A stretch of DNA of 64,000 nucleotides from an uncultured Bacteroidales bacterium (GCA_902774335.1 CACYHW010000003.1:242811-306810); one strand, 5' to 3'. Counted from the stretch's first letter, positions 25,301 through 32,561 are shown. A program made the numbers and translations. Notes: generated by a model from the sequence alone, not told the origin.

Positions 25301-27565
25301 TTATTCAATGTGTTTGGGGCTCAGGTAAAGACGGCGGGTGAGAGTTGTAATCCATCCCTCCATCTTGGTCAGAACCTGGTCAATGTAAGTCACCGGAACA
25401 CCTTCAGTATCAACAATCTCAAACAGAACAATTGCTTTCCTTGCATCTCCGTCGGGGCAATTTGCCTTGAAATAAGGCACCAGCTGGTCAAACTCTATAG
25501 GCTGTAATCTGGAAGGATCATTGCCTTTGCATACGCACAGTTTGCCGTCCACGAATCCCATTCGGAAGAACTCATCCTTGTCCTTATTGTCGTTGTACCA
25601 CTTCATATTCTTGACATGGCGCTTACGACCGGCATCTCCGTCATCTTTTCCAAAAATGATATAGTCAATAGAATCCTGATAGGTCATATTAGGCTTATAA
25701 ATCCTGTAATGGTTCACTATTCTCACCTGATTGTCCTTAAAAGGCACCTCATTAAATAAATCCCTCACCTCATTTTCCACACGGGCCGAGCATCGCGTAT
25801 CATATGTAAGCTGCCAATAGACCGCTCCGCCTGCATCGGGGAAAAGTGTATTCAGTTCCTTTTTCAGGTCAGCAGTTTTGCCGAATCTCCTGGAAACCTC
25901 AGGAATCCTGATGATGATCCTGTTATCGGCCTTGATCTGAATCTCTACGCTGTCCGCACGACCCGGCAGGCCCAATGATTCAAGCGTCGGATTGATCTCC
26001 TGGGCCGATGAGAGCGTACGTGTTACGTTATGGGCCGTCATATCTATGTAATTCTTCCTGTCAATCGACACATTTACCCATTGGTCTTTCTCAAAGTTGA
26101 GATTATAATCAATATGATATTTGGATGAAGAACCGGCAGGAGGAGGCGGAACAGTCTTTCTGCCAGGCAAGGTGATCAGGATAATCTTATCATCGGAGTA
26201 ACTATTCCGGAGCTTTTTTATAAGACTCTGAGCTATATCAAGATGCTCGTCATTTGCACATGTCACGAATACCATATCCGGACGGGCCACTTGTACTGTA
26301 CTTTCCTTCTTGAGCCTGTCAAATTCTTCGGTAAAATTATCCAGCGTTGCCTGATGAAATGTCTGCTCACCATCAAAAGTGATCCAGATTCCGCCGTCCC
26401 ATTCAACCTCTACAAAGACATTCAACTGCTTAATCTGAATGAATTCATCTGTCATGTATCCGAATTTCTTCAGGAATGCAGTATCCAGCGGCTCCAATTG
26501 AGAGACAGGTACAATCTCTGTCGATAATTCCACTACGGTTTGGTCCGGACCGGTTTGAGAAGCATCCTTTCCCGCATCGGATTTGCATGCCGATGCCACC
26601 AGGATGATAACTGCCACTACGGGTAACATAAGCAATGCTCTAAAGCAAACAAAGGGAGAAGATTGATTACGTTTCATCATCTTTATACGTTTTTGGGTTG
26701 AACAATCGGCAAAATTGCTGGTTACAAACCCTATCTTGCCGCCTAATGCAGCCTGTACAAGGCAAATCTGATACTGACGCTCGTTCTCACCGTCGGCCAG
26801 CACGGCTGCATCGGCCTCATACTCATGAACCTCCTGCAGGCTGTGCTTGAGTGCCCACGCCGCGGGATTGAACCACTGCAATGCGCAGACCAGTTGAGCG
26901 AACAACACATCTATCGAGTGGTGATTACGGATATGGGCCCGCTCATGTTCTATTATCAAATCAGAACTGTCGGACTCAAAATCCTTGCGGCTCATGATGA
27001 TGGTGCTAAGCCAGCTGGTAGGCTGGAAATCACCTTCACAAACCACCAGACGGGACCCGTCTTTCAGTTTGCGGGCGCCCAGACGACACAAAGTCTGCAC
27101 GCGGATTATTCCCACCAACAGACGGACCAGCATAATGACAAGCCCTACAATATAAAAGTAGGTAACCACATTTCGCAAGCTGAGATTCAGGATATCAGCC
27201 GCCGCTCCTACGGTCTTTGCAGCATTCACAGCCGTACCCTGAGCGGATACATCAGAAATGTGGAATTGGGGACTGTCCCCTTTTCCACCTGAAAAAGCCG
27301 GCTCCTGAACTGCGTTTGAAATGTGGAAAAGGGGACTGTCCCCAATTCCACCTACGGGCTGGGATGAGACTTGTTCATCGGCCCATTCTTGTGGGAAAGA
27401 GATTGACACTCCGTCTATACGGAAGGCGGGGAGCATAAAAGAGAGAACAAGGATAGACAACAAGACAATCCTGTTAAACCTGTGCATGGTTGTGCGGCAA
27501 AGCAGCAAACGGTAGGTCCCATACATCAGGGCAAGTGCTAAGGAGGAGATAATCAAGTAGTTCAT
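25301..27565 (-). CDS. BlaR1-like M56 metallopeptidase sensor with large periplasmic tail
   Basis: A 754 aa membrane sensor of the BlaR1/MecR1 (M56) class. Start at 27565 (MNYLIISSLALALMYG). The N-terminal part has membrane helices at about residues 3-22, 33-50 and 133-155, with the zinc motif H207-ERAH-211; another membrane helix lies near residue 300. It ends in a lipobox-like ASAC. The remaining 430 residues lack a penicillin-binding fold and appear to hold repeated strand-helix-strand units that recall ExbD periplasmic domains. Two related 12-residue inserts (GGIGDSPLFHIS at 72-83, GGKGDSPQFHIS at 93-104) are encoded by palindromic repeats. blaI follows after 2 bases. Confidence 0.88.
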   Translation of the reverse strand: MNYLIISSLALALMYGTYRLLLCRTTMHRFNRIVLLSILVLSFMLPAFRIDGVSISFPQEWADEQVSSQPVGGIGDSPLFHISNAVQEPAFSGGKGDSPQFHISDVSAQGTAVNAAKTVGAAADILNLSLRNVVTYFYIVGLVIMLVRLLVGIIRVQTLCRLGARKLKDGSRLVVCEGDFQPTSWLSTIIMSRKDFESDSSDLIIEHERAHIRNHHSIDVLFAQLVCALQWFNPAAWALKHSLQEVHEYEADAAVLADGENERQYQICLVQAALGGKIGFVTSNFADCSTQKRIKMMKRNQSSPFVCFRALLMLPVVAVIILVASACKSDAGKDASQTGPDQTVVELSTEIVPVSQLEPLDTAFLKKFGYMTDEFIQIKQLNVFVEVEWDGGIWITFDGEQTFHQATLDNFTEEFDRLKKESTVQVARPDMVFVTCANDEHLDIAQSLIKKLRNSYSDDKIILITLPGRKTVPPPPAGSSSKYHIDYNLNFEKDQWVNVSIDRKNYIDMTAHNVTRTLSSAQEINPTLESLGLPGRADSVEIQIKADNRIIIRIPEVSRRFGKTADLKKELNTLFPDAGGAVYWQLTYDTRCSARVENEVRDLFNEVPFKDNQVRIVNHYRIYKPNMTYQDSIDYIIFGKDDGDAGRKRHVKNMKWYNDNKDKDEFFRMGFVDGKLCVCKGNDPSRLQPIEFDQLVPYFKANCPDGDARKAIVLFEIVDTEGVPVTYIDQVLTKMEGWITTLTRRLYLSPKHIE
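27255..27353. repeat. Pair of 36-bp palindromic repeats inside the M56 gene
   Basis: Two 36-base copies (27255-27290 and 27318-27353) share the flanks GAAATGTGGAA and TTCCACCT around GGGGACTGTCCCC. The dinucleotides beside the core are swapped (TT...TT versus AA...AA), so one palindrome is the flip of the other. Both are in frame and translated as GDSP-containing peptides in the loop between membrane helices 2 and 3. Confidence 0.85.
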
Positions 27566-27617
27566 AAAGCATTTCAGGTTAATCTCTGCAACAAAGAAAT
27601 ACTTCAATTTTTCCAAA

Positions 27618-27656
27618 TCCTAACATTTTAGGAGAAAAAGTCCTAAACTCTTAGGA
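27618..27656. promoter_or_regulatory. Two TCCTAA-N4-TTAGGA dyads upstream of blaR1-blaI
   Basis: Perfect 6-4-6 dyads at 27618-27633 (spacer CATT) and 27641-27656 (spacer ACTC), with centres 23 bases apart, lie 53-91 bases upstream of the M56 gene start. A further half site TTAGGA is at 27672-27677. The position and symmetry are as expected for operators of the BlaI-like repressor. The motif itself differs from the TACA/TGTA-type operators of Firmicutes. Confidence 0.6.
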
Positions 27657-27699
27657 TTTTAACTTTCATTATTAGGAGTTGGTTCTCACCCCACCACCT

Positions 27700-27927
27700 C
27701 CCCCACCACCTTAGGGAGAAAAAATGGTCCGTACGCGATATGGCTCCCTAAGGTCAGGGGGCGGGCTGCGGATTTCCATTTTCCCCCACCACCTTAGGGA
27801 GAAAAAATGGTCCGTACGCGGTTTGGATCCCTAAGGTCAGGGGGTGGGCTGCGGATTTCCATTTTCCCCCACCACCTTAGGGAGAAAAAATGGCCCGTAC
27901 GCGGTTTGGCTCCCTAAGGTCAGGGGG
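27700..27927. repeat. 83-bp tandem hairpin array, nearly three copies
   Basis: Units begin at 27700, 27783 and 27866, exactly 83 bases apart; the third is cut after 62 bases. Each contains CCCCCACCACC, then CCTTAGGGAG and its reverse complement CTCCCTAAGG (ATCCCTAAGG in unit 2) about 26 bases later, then AGGGGG, so each can fold into one long hairpin, with CGTACG in the loop. Units differ at only a few positions. There is no open frame. It fills most of the 440 bases between the M56 gene and the DUF1648 gene. The function is unknown. Confidence 0.85.
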
Positions 27928-27975
27928 AAGATAAAGAGTATATCCACAATCATGAGTTTGAAATGCAGAAATGAT

Positions 27976-27983
27976 TATCTTTG
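27976..27983 (+). promoter_or_regulatory. -7 box of the DUF1648 gene
   Basis: TATCTTTG matches TAnnTTTG and lies 23 bases before the ATG at 28007. TTTG at 27957-27960 may be a -33 box, but the 15-base spacing is shorter than usual. Confidence 0.55.
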
Positions 27984-28006
27984 TAAAGGACTATAAGATA
28001 ACAATT

Positions 28007-28435
28007 ATGGAATGGCGTAAGAACGGATGGATGGTGCCGGTAATCATCATCATTGTGAATGTGTGTGCAATATGCATAAGGTGGAGTGCCCTGCCCGATG
28101 TTCTTCCGGCCCACTTTGACCCCGCAGGCAATGCCAGCGGCTCCATGGCCAGGACAACGCTGATATACTACCCTGTCATCAGTCTGTTGCTGTGCCTGGT
28201 TACATACGGTATTTACACTCTGGCCAACAACATGTTCAAACTAAAACCCGATGAAAAAGGCCTGCGCCTTTGCGGACTACACGTGCTTGCATCCTGTCTG
28301 GCGCTCACCGTCCTGAGCTCAACACTCGTGACACTCACCATGGGCACCAACCCGCTCTTTATGTTTGCCGAGCCGGTACTCCTGCTGGCCGGAATAATCA
28401 CATTAATAGTCTGCCTGATCAAAGCAAAGCACTAA
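28007..28435 (+). CDS. DUF1648 membrane protein
   Basis: A 142 aa inner-membrane protein beginning at ATG 28007 (MEWRKNGWMVPVI), just after a good promoter. The first helix runs into RWSALPDVLPAHFDPAGNASGSMAR, the hallmark of DUF1648 (residues about 5-55); three further helices fill the rest. In Gram-positives, DUF1648 occurs in SdpI-type immunity proteins and other stress-linked membrane proteins, but this short form lacks the SdpI domain. It lies just upstream of the HTH-DUF805 gene, which has its own promoter. The role is unknown. Confidence 0.8.
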   Translation: MEWRKNGWMVPVIIIIVNVCAICIRWSALPDVLPAHFDPAGNASGSMARTTLIYYPVISLLLCLVTYGIYTLANNMFKLKPDEKGLRLCGLHVLASCLALTVLSSTLVTLTMGTNPLFMFAEPVLLLAGIITLIVCLIKAKH

Positions 28436-28437
28436 TT

Positions 28438-28476
28438 GTTACGTCCTTTGTTACGCTTTGTTCGGCCCTGTTCGGC
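28438..28476 (+). promoter_or_regulatory. Short direct repeats upstream of the HTH-DUF805 gene
   Basis: GTTACG (28438), GTTACG (28450), GTTCGG (28460) and GTTCGG (28470) recur at 12, 10 and 10 bases, about one helical turn apart, directly before the -7 box at 28487. This fits an operator bound cooperatively on one face of DNA. The ligand is unknown. Confidence 0.45.
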
Positions 28477-28486
28477 ATAATTCACC

Positions 28487-28494
28487 TACTTTTG
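28487..28494 (+). promoter_or_regulatory. -7 box of the HTH-DUF805 gene
   Basis: TACTTTTG matches TAnnTTTG, 23 bases before the ATG at 28518 and immediately after the GTTACG/GTTCGG repeats. Confidence 0.55.
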
Positions 28495-28517
28495 CCGTAA
28501 ACAATTATATAGTCCCG

Positions 28518-29537
28518 ATGCAAGATATCACTACTTTGCTCAATGAGTGCTACTCCGCTTTCAGTCAGACCGAGGAGTACCGTATCCTCAAGACATACCG
28601 TACACGCGACAACCGCCTCACGTTCGATGAGCGCTTTGCAATTAACAAGAGTATCGAGCGCACGTACGCACCCGTGTTTGAACTCTTAAGGGCCGATGCC
28701 CCATCACTTACCGAATCGGACCTGTTCTTTTGCGCGCTCACATTCCAGCACATAGAAACCGTAGCCATAGCCGAGTGCCTGACCGTAACCAAGGATGCAA
28801 TCCGCATGCGCAAACTGCGCCTGCGCGAGAAACTGCCCAACAGGTGGTTTGACCTGCTGTTCCCCGAACAGAAGCGTAACAGTTCGGATAGTGTTACGTC
28901 ACAGAATTCCGCAGAGAAAACTGCCCCCATAACTTTGCCGACAGAATCAACAAAAAACGCAAAAGTTATGAAAGAAAAAATGTCATTCGGGAAAGCTATT
29001 GCAAACTGCTTTAGCAACTATTGCAACTTTAACGGACGCGCACGCCGCTCCGAGTACTGGTATTGGGTCTTATTCCAAACTATAATACGCATTACCATAG
29101 TAGTGGTATTGGCTTTGATAAAAACCTTTATACCCGATCCCAGCCAATTGGAGAACGCAGCGCCCATCAAACTGACAGTTCTGATGATACTGATAGCGCT
29201 ACTCATATTACATCTGGGGACTGTGCTGCCATATCTGGCCGTCTCAGTACGCAGACTGCATGACCGTGATGATGCAGGATGGCTAATCATAATTCTTCTA
29301 GTATTGCCCGATTTGTTATTCCAGACTGCCAGCGTTCTCAAGGAAAACATTGTTAATCTTAGCACTTTATCATTCAACACCGGAGGCGATATAGACAAGA
29401 CAATGGGGTTGGTGGCTTTCTATTATCTGGTCTCAACCATCATCAGGGTAGTCATGTTCTGCAAATCAGGAACCGAAGGTCCCAACGCATACGGCCCCGA
29501 TCCTATCCGAATCATATCTCAGTCAGACAGACAGTAA
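28518..29537 (+). CDS. HTH domain fused to DUF805 membrane domain
   Basis: A 339 aa two-part protein. Residues about 1-120 are cytoplasmic and end with a sigma-4/LuxR-like helix-turn-helix (LTESDLFFCALTFQHIETVAIAECL, then TVTKDAIRMRKLRLREKLP). A polar, serine/threonine-rich linker (about 120-155) leads to a DUF805 domain with four helices; its signature YCNFNGRARRSEYWYWVLF and SVRRLHDRDDAGW are clear. A membrane-tethered DNA-binding protein is implied. Start chosen at 28518 (MQDITTLLNECY), 23 bases past its -7 box. The FISUMP-like gene follows after 13 bases. Confidence 0.82.
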   Translation: MQDITTLLNECYSAFSQTEEYRILKTYRTRDNRLTFDERFAINKSIERTYAPVFELLRADAPSLTESDLFFCALTFQHIETVAIAECLTVTKDAIRMRKLRLREKLPNRWFDLLFPEQKRNSSDSVTSQNSAEKTAPITLPTESTKNAKVMKEKMSFGKAIANCFSNYCNFNGRARRSEYWYWVLFQTIIRITIVVVLALIKTFIPDPSQLENAAPIKLTVLMILIALLILHLGTVLPYLAVSVRRLHDRDDAGWLIIILLVLPDLLFQTASVLKENIVNLSTLSFNTGGDIDKTMGLVAFYYLVSTIIRVVMFCKSGTEGPNAYGPDPIRIISQSDRQ

Positions 29538-29550
29538 AACGTGAGCCGAT

Positions 29551-30189
29551 ATGAAAAAGACCATACTATACACGTTCATAGTTCTTGTCTCTGTAGGGTT
29601 CTTATCAGCAATATGGTTAACCCTTAAACATAAAAATGATCTCAACTACTATCCTGATGGATGGGTTGACCTTGGGCTCAGCGTCAAGTGGGAGTCAAAG
29701 AATCTGGGTGTCAAGTCACCCGAACAGGCAGGAGAATTGGTCAAATGGATCATTCTCGGTCCTCTGAGTGAATATGAAACACGTGACAGTATCACCATGT
29801 ATGCAGGTCTTGACAACACCGCATCCGGTTCCGGTCAGGTAATTACCAATATGGATCGGCCGGCAGGCTGGGGATTGCCTACCAGTGACGAGTTCAATGA
29901 ACTGATTGAAAAATGCAGTTGGCAGTGGACCGAACTGGACGGAGTAAAAGGTTACCGCATAACCAGCAATGTGCCGGGCTACACAACCCGTTCAATATTC
30001 CTGCCAGCTGCCGGATACAGGAATCCTGACAACAATGAGGTGAATGAATACGGAATAACAGGCGCCTACTGGACCGGTTCCAGAACAGGAAATGATTCCG
30101 GTTGTTGCCTGATATTTGACTCTACTCACCAGTTTGTTGACAACAGGAGCCTGTCCAGCGGATTATGTCTCCGCCTTGTCTGCAAGTGA
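29551..30189 (+). CDS. FISUMP-like (fibrobacter major paralogous domain) protein
   Basis: A 212 aa protein anchored by an N-terminal membrane helix or uncleaved signal (residues about 4-24). The rest resembles the Fibrobacter succinogenes major paralogous domain: GWVDLGLSVKWESKNLGV at the start, WGLPTSDEFNELIEKCSWQWTELDGVKGYRIT in the middle, SIFLPAAGYRNPD, YWTGSRTG and a closing CLRLVCK. The domain is common in Bacteroidales surface and periplasmic proteins of unknown function. It lies 13 bases after the HTH-DUF805 gene, so it may be co-expressed, and ends 2 bases from the convergent GH97 stop. Confidence 0.75.
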   Translation: MKKTILYTFIVLVSVGFLSAIWLTLKHKNDLNYYPDGWVDLGLSVKWESKNLGVKSPEQAGELVKWIILGPLSEYETRDSITMYAGLDNTASGSGQVITNMDRPAGWGLPTSDEFNELIEKCSWQWTELDGVKGYRITSNVPGYTTRSIFLPAAGYRNPDNNEVNEYGITGAYWTGSRTGNDSGCCLIFDSTHQFVDNRSLSSGLCLRLVCK

Positions 30190-30191
30190 TT

Positions 30192-32048
30192 CTATTTTGT
30201 CACGATTGCCACAAAACCACCACGAGCCGGGAGCGTCAGTTTACCGGCTCTTTCATTTTTCCGGATATCGAATCCCATGCCGGGTTTGTCACCCTTGTCG
30301 GTAATCAGCATTGACAGCGTTACGTCCTGCCCTATCCTTGAAAAATCCGGCTCTAAAATAATCTCACCCTCAGTGCCGTTGATGCCTGCAATGTACCAGG
30401 TATCGCCATGTCGGCGCGCAATCACGGCGCTCTGTCCGGGGTATCCGGCCAGCAGGCGGGTATCGTCCCAGGCCGATGGCAGAGAGGACAGCAATTCTTT
30501 AACGGGCTCCGGCAGTCCCAGGTATGCCTCGGGGCGGTCGGCCATATGCTGAAGGCCTGACTCAAAGAGGATTGGCAGAGCCAGCTCGTGGCAATCGGTA
30601 GTGATATGCGGATTCTGGCTGTCGGTAAAGGTGCAAGGAGTGTAATCCATTGGGCCTATTACATTGCGGGTAAAAGGCAGCGTGGCGTTGTGTGCAGCGG
30701 CGGCATTCGTCATGCGGCGGTTGTTGTTATACCACTCGGCACCGTATACCGACTCCATTGACATCAGGTTAGGCCAGGTTCGGCTCCATCCGCGCGGGAT
30801 GGTGCATCCGTGAAAATCAACCAGCAGATGATGCCGTGCAGCATCCTCCAGAATATCCAAATAGTAATCCACCATCTCACGGTTATCGGGAAGGAAAAAA
30901 TCCACCTTTATGCCGGTTGCACCCATCTCCTCCAGACGTGTCATCTCACGCTCACGGGCCTCGCGGGTGCGCAGACGATCCTGCGGTCCGGGTGCACCGG
31001 GTCCTATCCAAGAAGTACCTGAATTGTACCAGAGATTTATCTTGACACCACGCTCACGCGCATACGCGAGCGCATCCTCTATCTTACCACCGTTAGCCAT
31101 CTCATCCCACTCCCAGTCAATGAGGCTATAGGGCCAACCCATATCATGAGCCAGGTCAATGTACTCCTTTACCTTCTTAAAATCCTTGGAGCTGTGATTA
31201 TAAGCCCAGTAAATCCACGATGAAACGCCCGGTTTTATCCATGAAACATCGCCTATCCTGCATGGTTCGGCAACATTGGTTACAAGTGTGGATTCTACAA
31301 TATCAGCCAGCGTTCCCACCATGATGATACGCCAGGGATGAACGTATTCAGGATCTGTAGCCGGTTCCATACCAGGAATCGTCACCCTACTCTCGTTAAT
31401 ATTCGAACTGAAATAAAACCCCGGATTATCATTACGGTCCACGCTGTCAGTAAAGGTAACCGCATACTCCTGACCTAAACAGGTAAGATAAGAGCAACTG
31501 TTTCCATGTCCGATGCCCGACTCGGTAATAAGTCCGAATATACCGTTCCCGTACTCAATAAGAGCCGGATAAGCATACTTGCCATCCTTGGCGGAACTGC
31601 TCTCAGGATAGAATCCCTCATAATCCGTCTTAAGGTTCTGCAGCCAGCGTTTCTGTCCGTCAGGTATCACATAACGAATATTCTCGTCACCATCGGCAAT
31701 CAAAAAGGCAATACCGTCATTGTATAACCTCATTATCAGTTGTCTGCCGCTGGTAGCCTTATAACGTAACAGATTCCACGCACCCGAACATTGCTTACGC
31801 TTACCGGAAACCATGGAATACTCGGTAAAATGCGGTTCCTTCTCAGTCCAGTCACACCTATCCTTCTTACCTATATCCACCTTCACAACCTGAACAACCT
31901 GACGTTTATACTTGACGGTCATAGTACTGTCATCAACAACCACGCAGATATTCTTATCAGGCGAATAAACCTTTGCGGATCTTGAAAAACAACCGGTTAG
32001 GAGCAATGCACCCAGCAATGTCAATGTCGGAAACAATCTATTTCTCAT
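30192..32048 (-). CDS. GH97 family alpha-galactosidase-like lipoprotein
   Basis: Glycoside hydrolase family 97, 618 aa. A lipoprotein signal ends in LLTGC (Cys20). An N-terminal beta-sandwich (about 25-270) precedes a (beta/alpha)8 barrel beginning at VSSWIYWAYNHSSKDF; a C-terminal beta domain ends the protein. The barrel has GIKVDFF, where retaining GH97 alpha-galactosidases place the Asp nucleophile, followed by DFHGCTIPRGWSRTWPN and MESVYGAEW with a candidate acid/base Glu. Inverting SusB-type alpha-glucosidases use a different Glu arrangement, so alpha-galactosidase is the better guess. It has its own promoter and stands apart from the 43-62 kb cluster. Confidence 0.92.
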   Translation of the reverse strand: MRNRLFPTLTLLGALLLTGCFSRSAKVYSPDKNICVVVDDSTMTVKYKRQVVQVVKVDIGKKDRCDWTEKEPHFTEYSMVSGKRKQCSGAWNLLRYKATSGRQLIMRLYNDGIAFLIADGDENIRYVIPDGQKRWLQNLKTDYEGFYPESSSAKDGKYAYPALIEYGNGIFGLITESGIGHGNSCSYLTCLGQEYAVTFTDSVDRNDNPGFYFSSNINESRVTIPGMEPATDPEYVHPWRIIMVGTLADIVESTLVTNVAEPCRIGDVSWIKPGVSSWIYWAYNHSSKDFKKVKEYIDLAHDMGWPYSLIDWEWDEMANGGKIEDALAYARERGVKINLWYNSGTSWIGPGAPGPQDRLRTREAREREMTRLEEMGATGIKVDFFLPDNREMVDYYLDILEDAARHHLLVDFHGCTIPRGWSRTWPNLMSMESVYGAEWYNNNRRMTNAAAAHNATLPFTRNVIGPMDYTPCTFTDSQNPHITTDCHELALPILFESGLQHMADRPEAYLGLPEPVKELLSSLPSAWDDTRLLAGYPGQSAVIARRHGDTWYIAGINGTEGEIILEPDFSRIGQDVTLSMLITDKGDKPGMGFDIRKNERAGKLTLPARGGFVAIVTK

Positions 32049-32066
32049 AAACTTAAACTTTTACGA

Positions 32067-32074
32067 CAAAGATA
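32067..32074 (-). promoter_or_regulatory. -7 box of the GH97 gene
   Basis: CAAAGATA reads TATCTTTG on the minus strand, an exact consensus match, 18 bases before the GH97 ATG at 32048. Confidence 0.55.
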
Positions 32075-32136
32075 CACAAATGAAAAGCCATACATTATAT
32101 TTGCAATAACAAAAAAACCTCTATCATATCAAAACC

Positions 32137-32286
32137 GGCACCATAAAAAAGAGAGGCGCCAAAGCGTCTCTCTTAATCGAGCGGAAGAGAGATCGGCCGG
32201 AGGCCGCCCTTTCGCGGAGCGAAATAAAAAGAGGAGCCACAAATGGCACCATAAAAAAGAGAGGCGCAGATGCGTCTCTCTTTTTT
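32137..32286. terminator. Duplicated hairpin terminators between tRNA-Phe and GH97
   Basis: Two related copies (32137-32174 and 32245-32286) start with GGCACCATAAAAAAGAG and contain GAGAGGCGC...GCGTCTCTC hairpins. The second is flanked by A6 and T6 runs, so it could terminate both ways, including the leftward tRNA-Phe transcript. The 70 bases between the copies hold two more small hairpins (GGCCGGAGGCC and TTTCGCGGAGCGAAA). GGCACCA repeats the 3' end of the tRNA-Phe sequence. No gene is seen in 32075-32287. Confidence 0.65.
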
Positions 32287-32287
32287 G

Positions 32288-32360
32288 TGGTGCCACCGGG
32301 AATCGAACCAGGGACACAAGGATTTTCAGTCCTTTGCTCTACCAACTGAGCTATGACACC
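32288..32360 (-). tRNA. tRNA-Phe (GAA)
   Basis: The minus strand folds into a 73-nt cloverleaf: acceptor GGTGTCA/TGGCACC with discriminator A, D arm GAGC/GCTC type, anticodon stem AAGGA/TCCTT around loop CTGAAAA (anticodon GAA), and TTCGATT T loop. CCA is not encoded. The T stem, CCTGG/CCCGG, has one T-C mismatch at its middle pair. Confidence 0.93.
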
Positions 32361-32386
32361 AAAAACATTTGTCTCAAATGCGGGTG

Positions 32387-32394
32387 CAAAGATA
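32387..32394 (-). promoter_or_regulatory. Promoter of tRNA-Phe
   Basis: CAAAGATA reads TATCTTTG leftward, 26 bases before the tRNA. CAAG at 32414-32417 reads CTTG, one mismatch from the TTTG -33 box, at the usual 19-base spacing. Confidence 0.6.
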
Positions 32395-32457
32395 CGCACT
32401 TTTTTAACTCCGACAAGTTTTTGAGAACAAAAAAGTGTATGTCATCAAAAAAAACAC

Positions 32458-32465
32458 TACCTTTG
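32458..32465 (+). promoter_or_regulatory. -7 box of tRNA-Pro
   Basis: TACCTTTG, an exact match, 20 bases before the tRNA-Pro gene. Confidence 0.6.
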
Positions 32466-32485
32466 CAGCGTCTAACGACATTGAT

Positions 32486-32561
32486 CGGAATGTAGCGCAG
32501 TTGGTAGCGCACTACGTTCGGGACGTAGGGGTCGGGCGTTCGAGTCGCCTCATTCCGACCA
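32486..32561 (+). tRNA. tRNA-Pro (CGG)
   Basis: A 76-nt cloverleaf including an encoded CCA: acceptor CGGAATG/CATTCCG, D stem GCGC/GCGC, anticodon stem CTACG/CGTAG around TTCGGGA (anticodon CGG, reading CCG), T stem GGGCG/CGCCT with TTCGAGT loop and discriminator A. It is followed directly by a hairpin terminator. Confidence 0.95.

Noticed and set aside
25301-27565. Beta-lactam resistance locus.
   Set aside because: Sensor and repressor look like BlaR1/BlaI, but there is no beta-lactamase or PBP gene nearby and the sensor lacks a penicillin-binding domain, so resistance cannot be claimed.
27700-27927. CRISPR array.
   Set aside because: The period is 83 bases with no short repeat plus unique spacer pattern; the whole unit repeats, it folds on itself, and there are no cas genes nearby.
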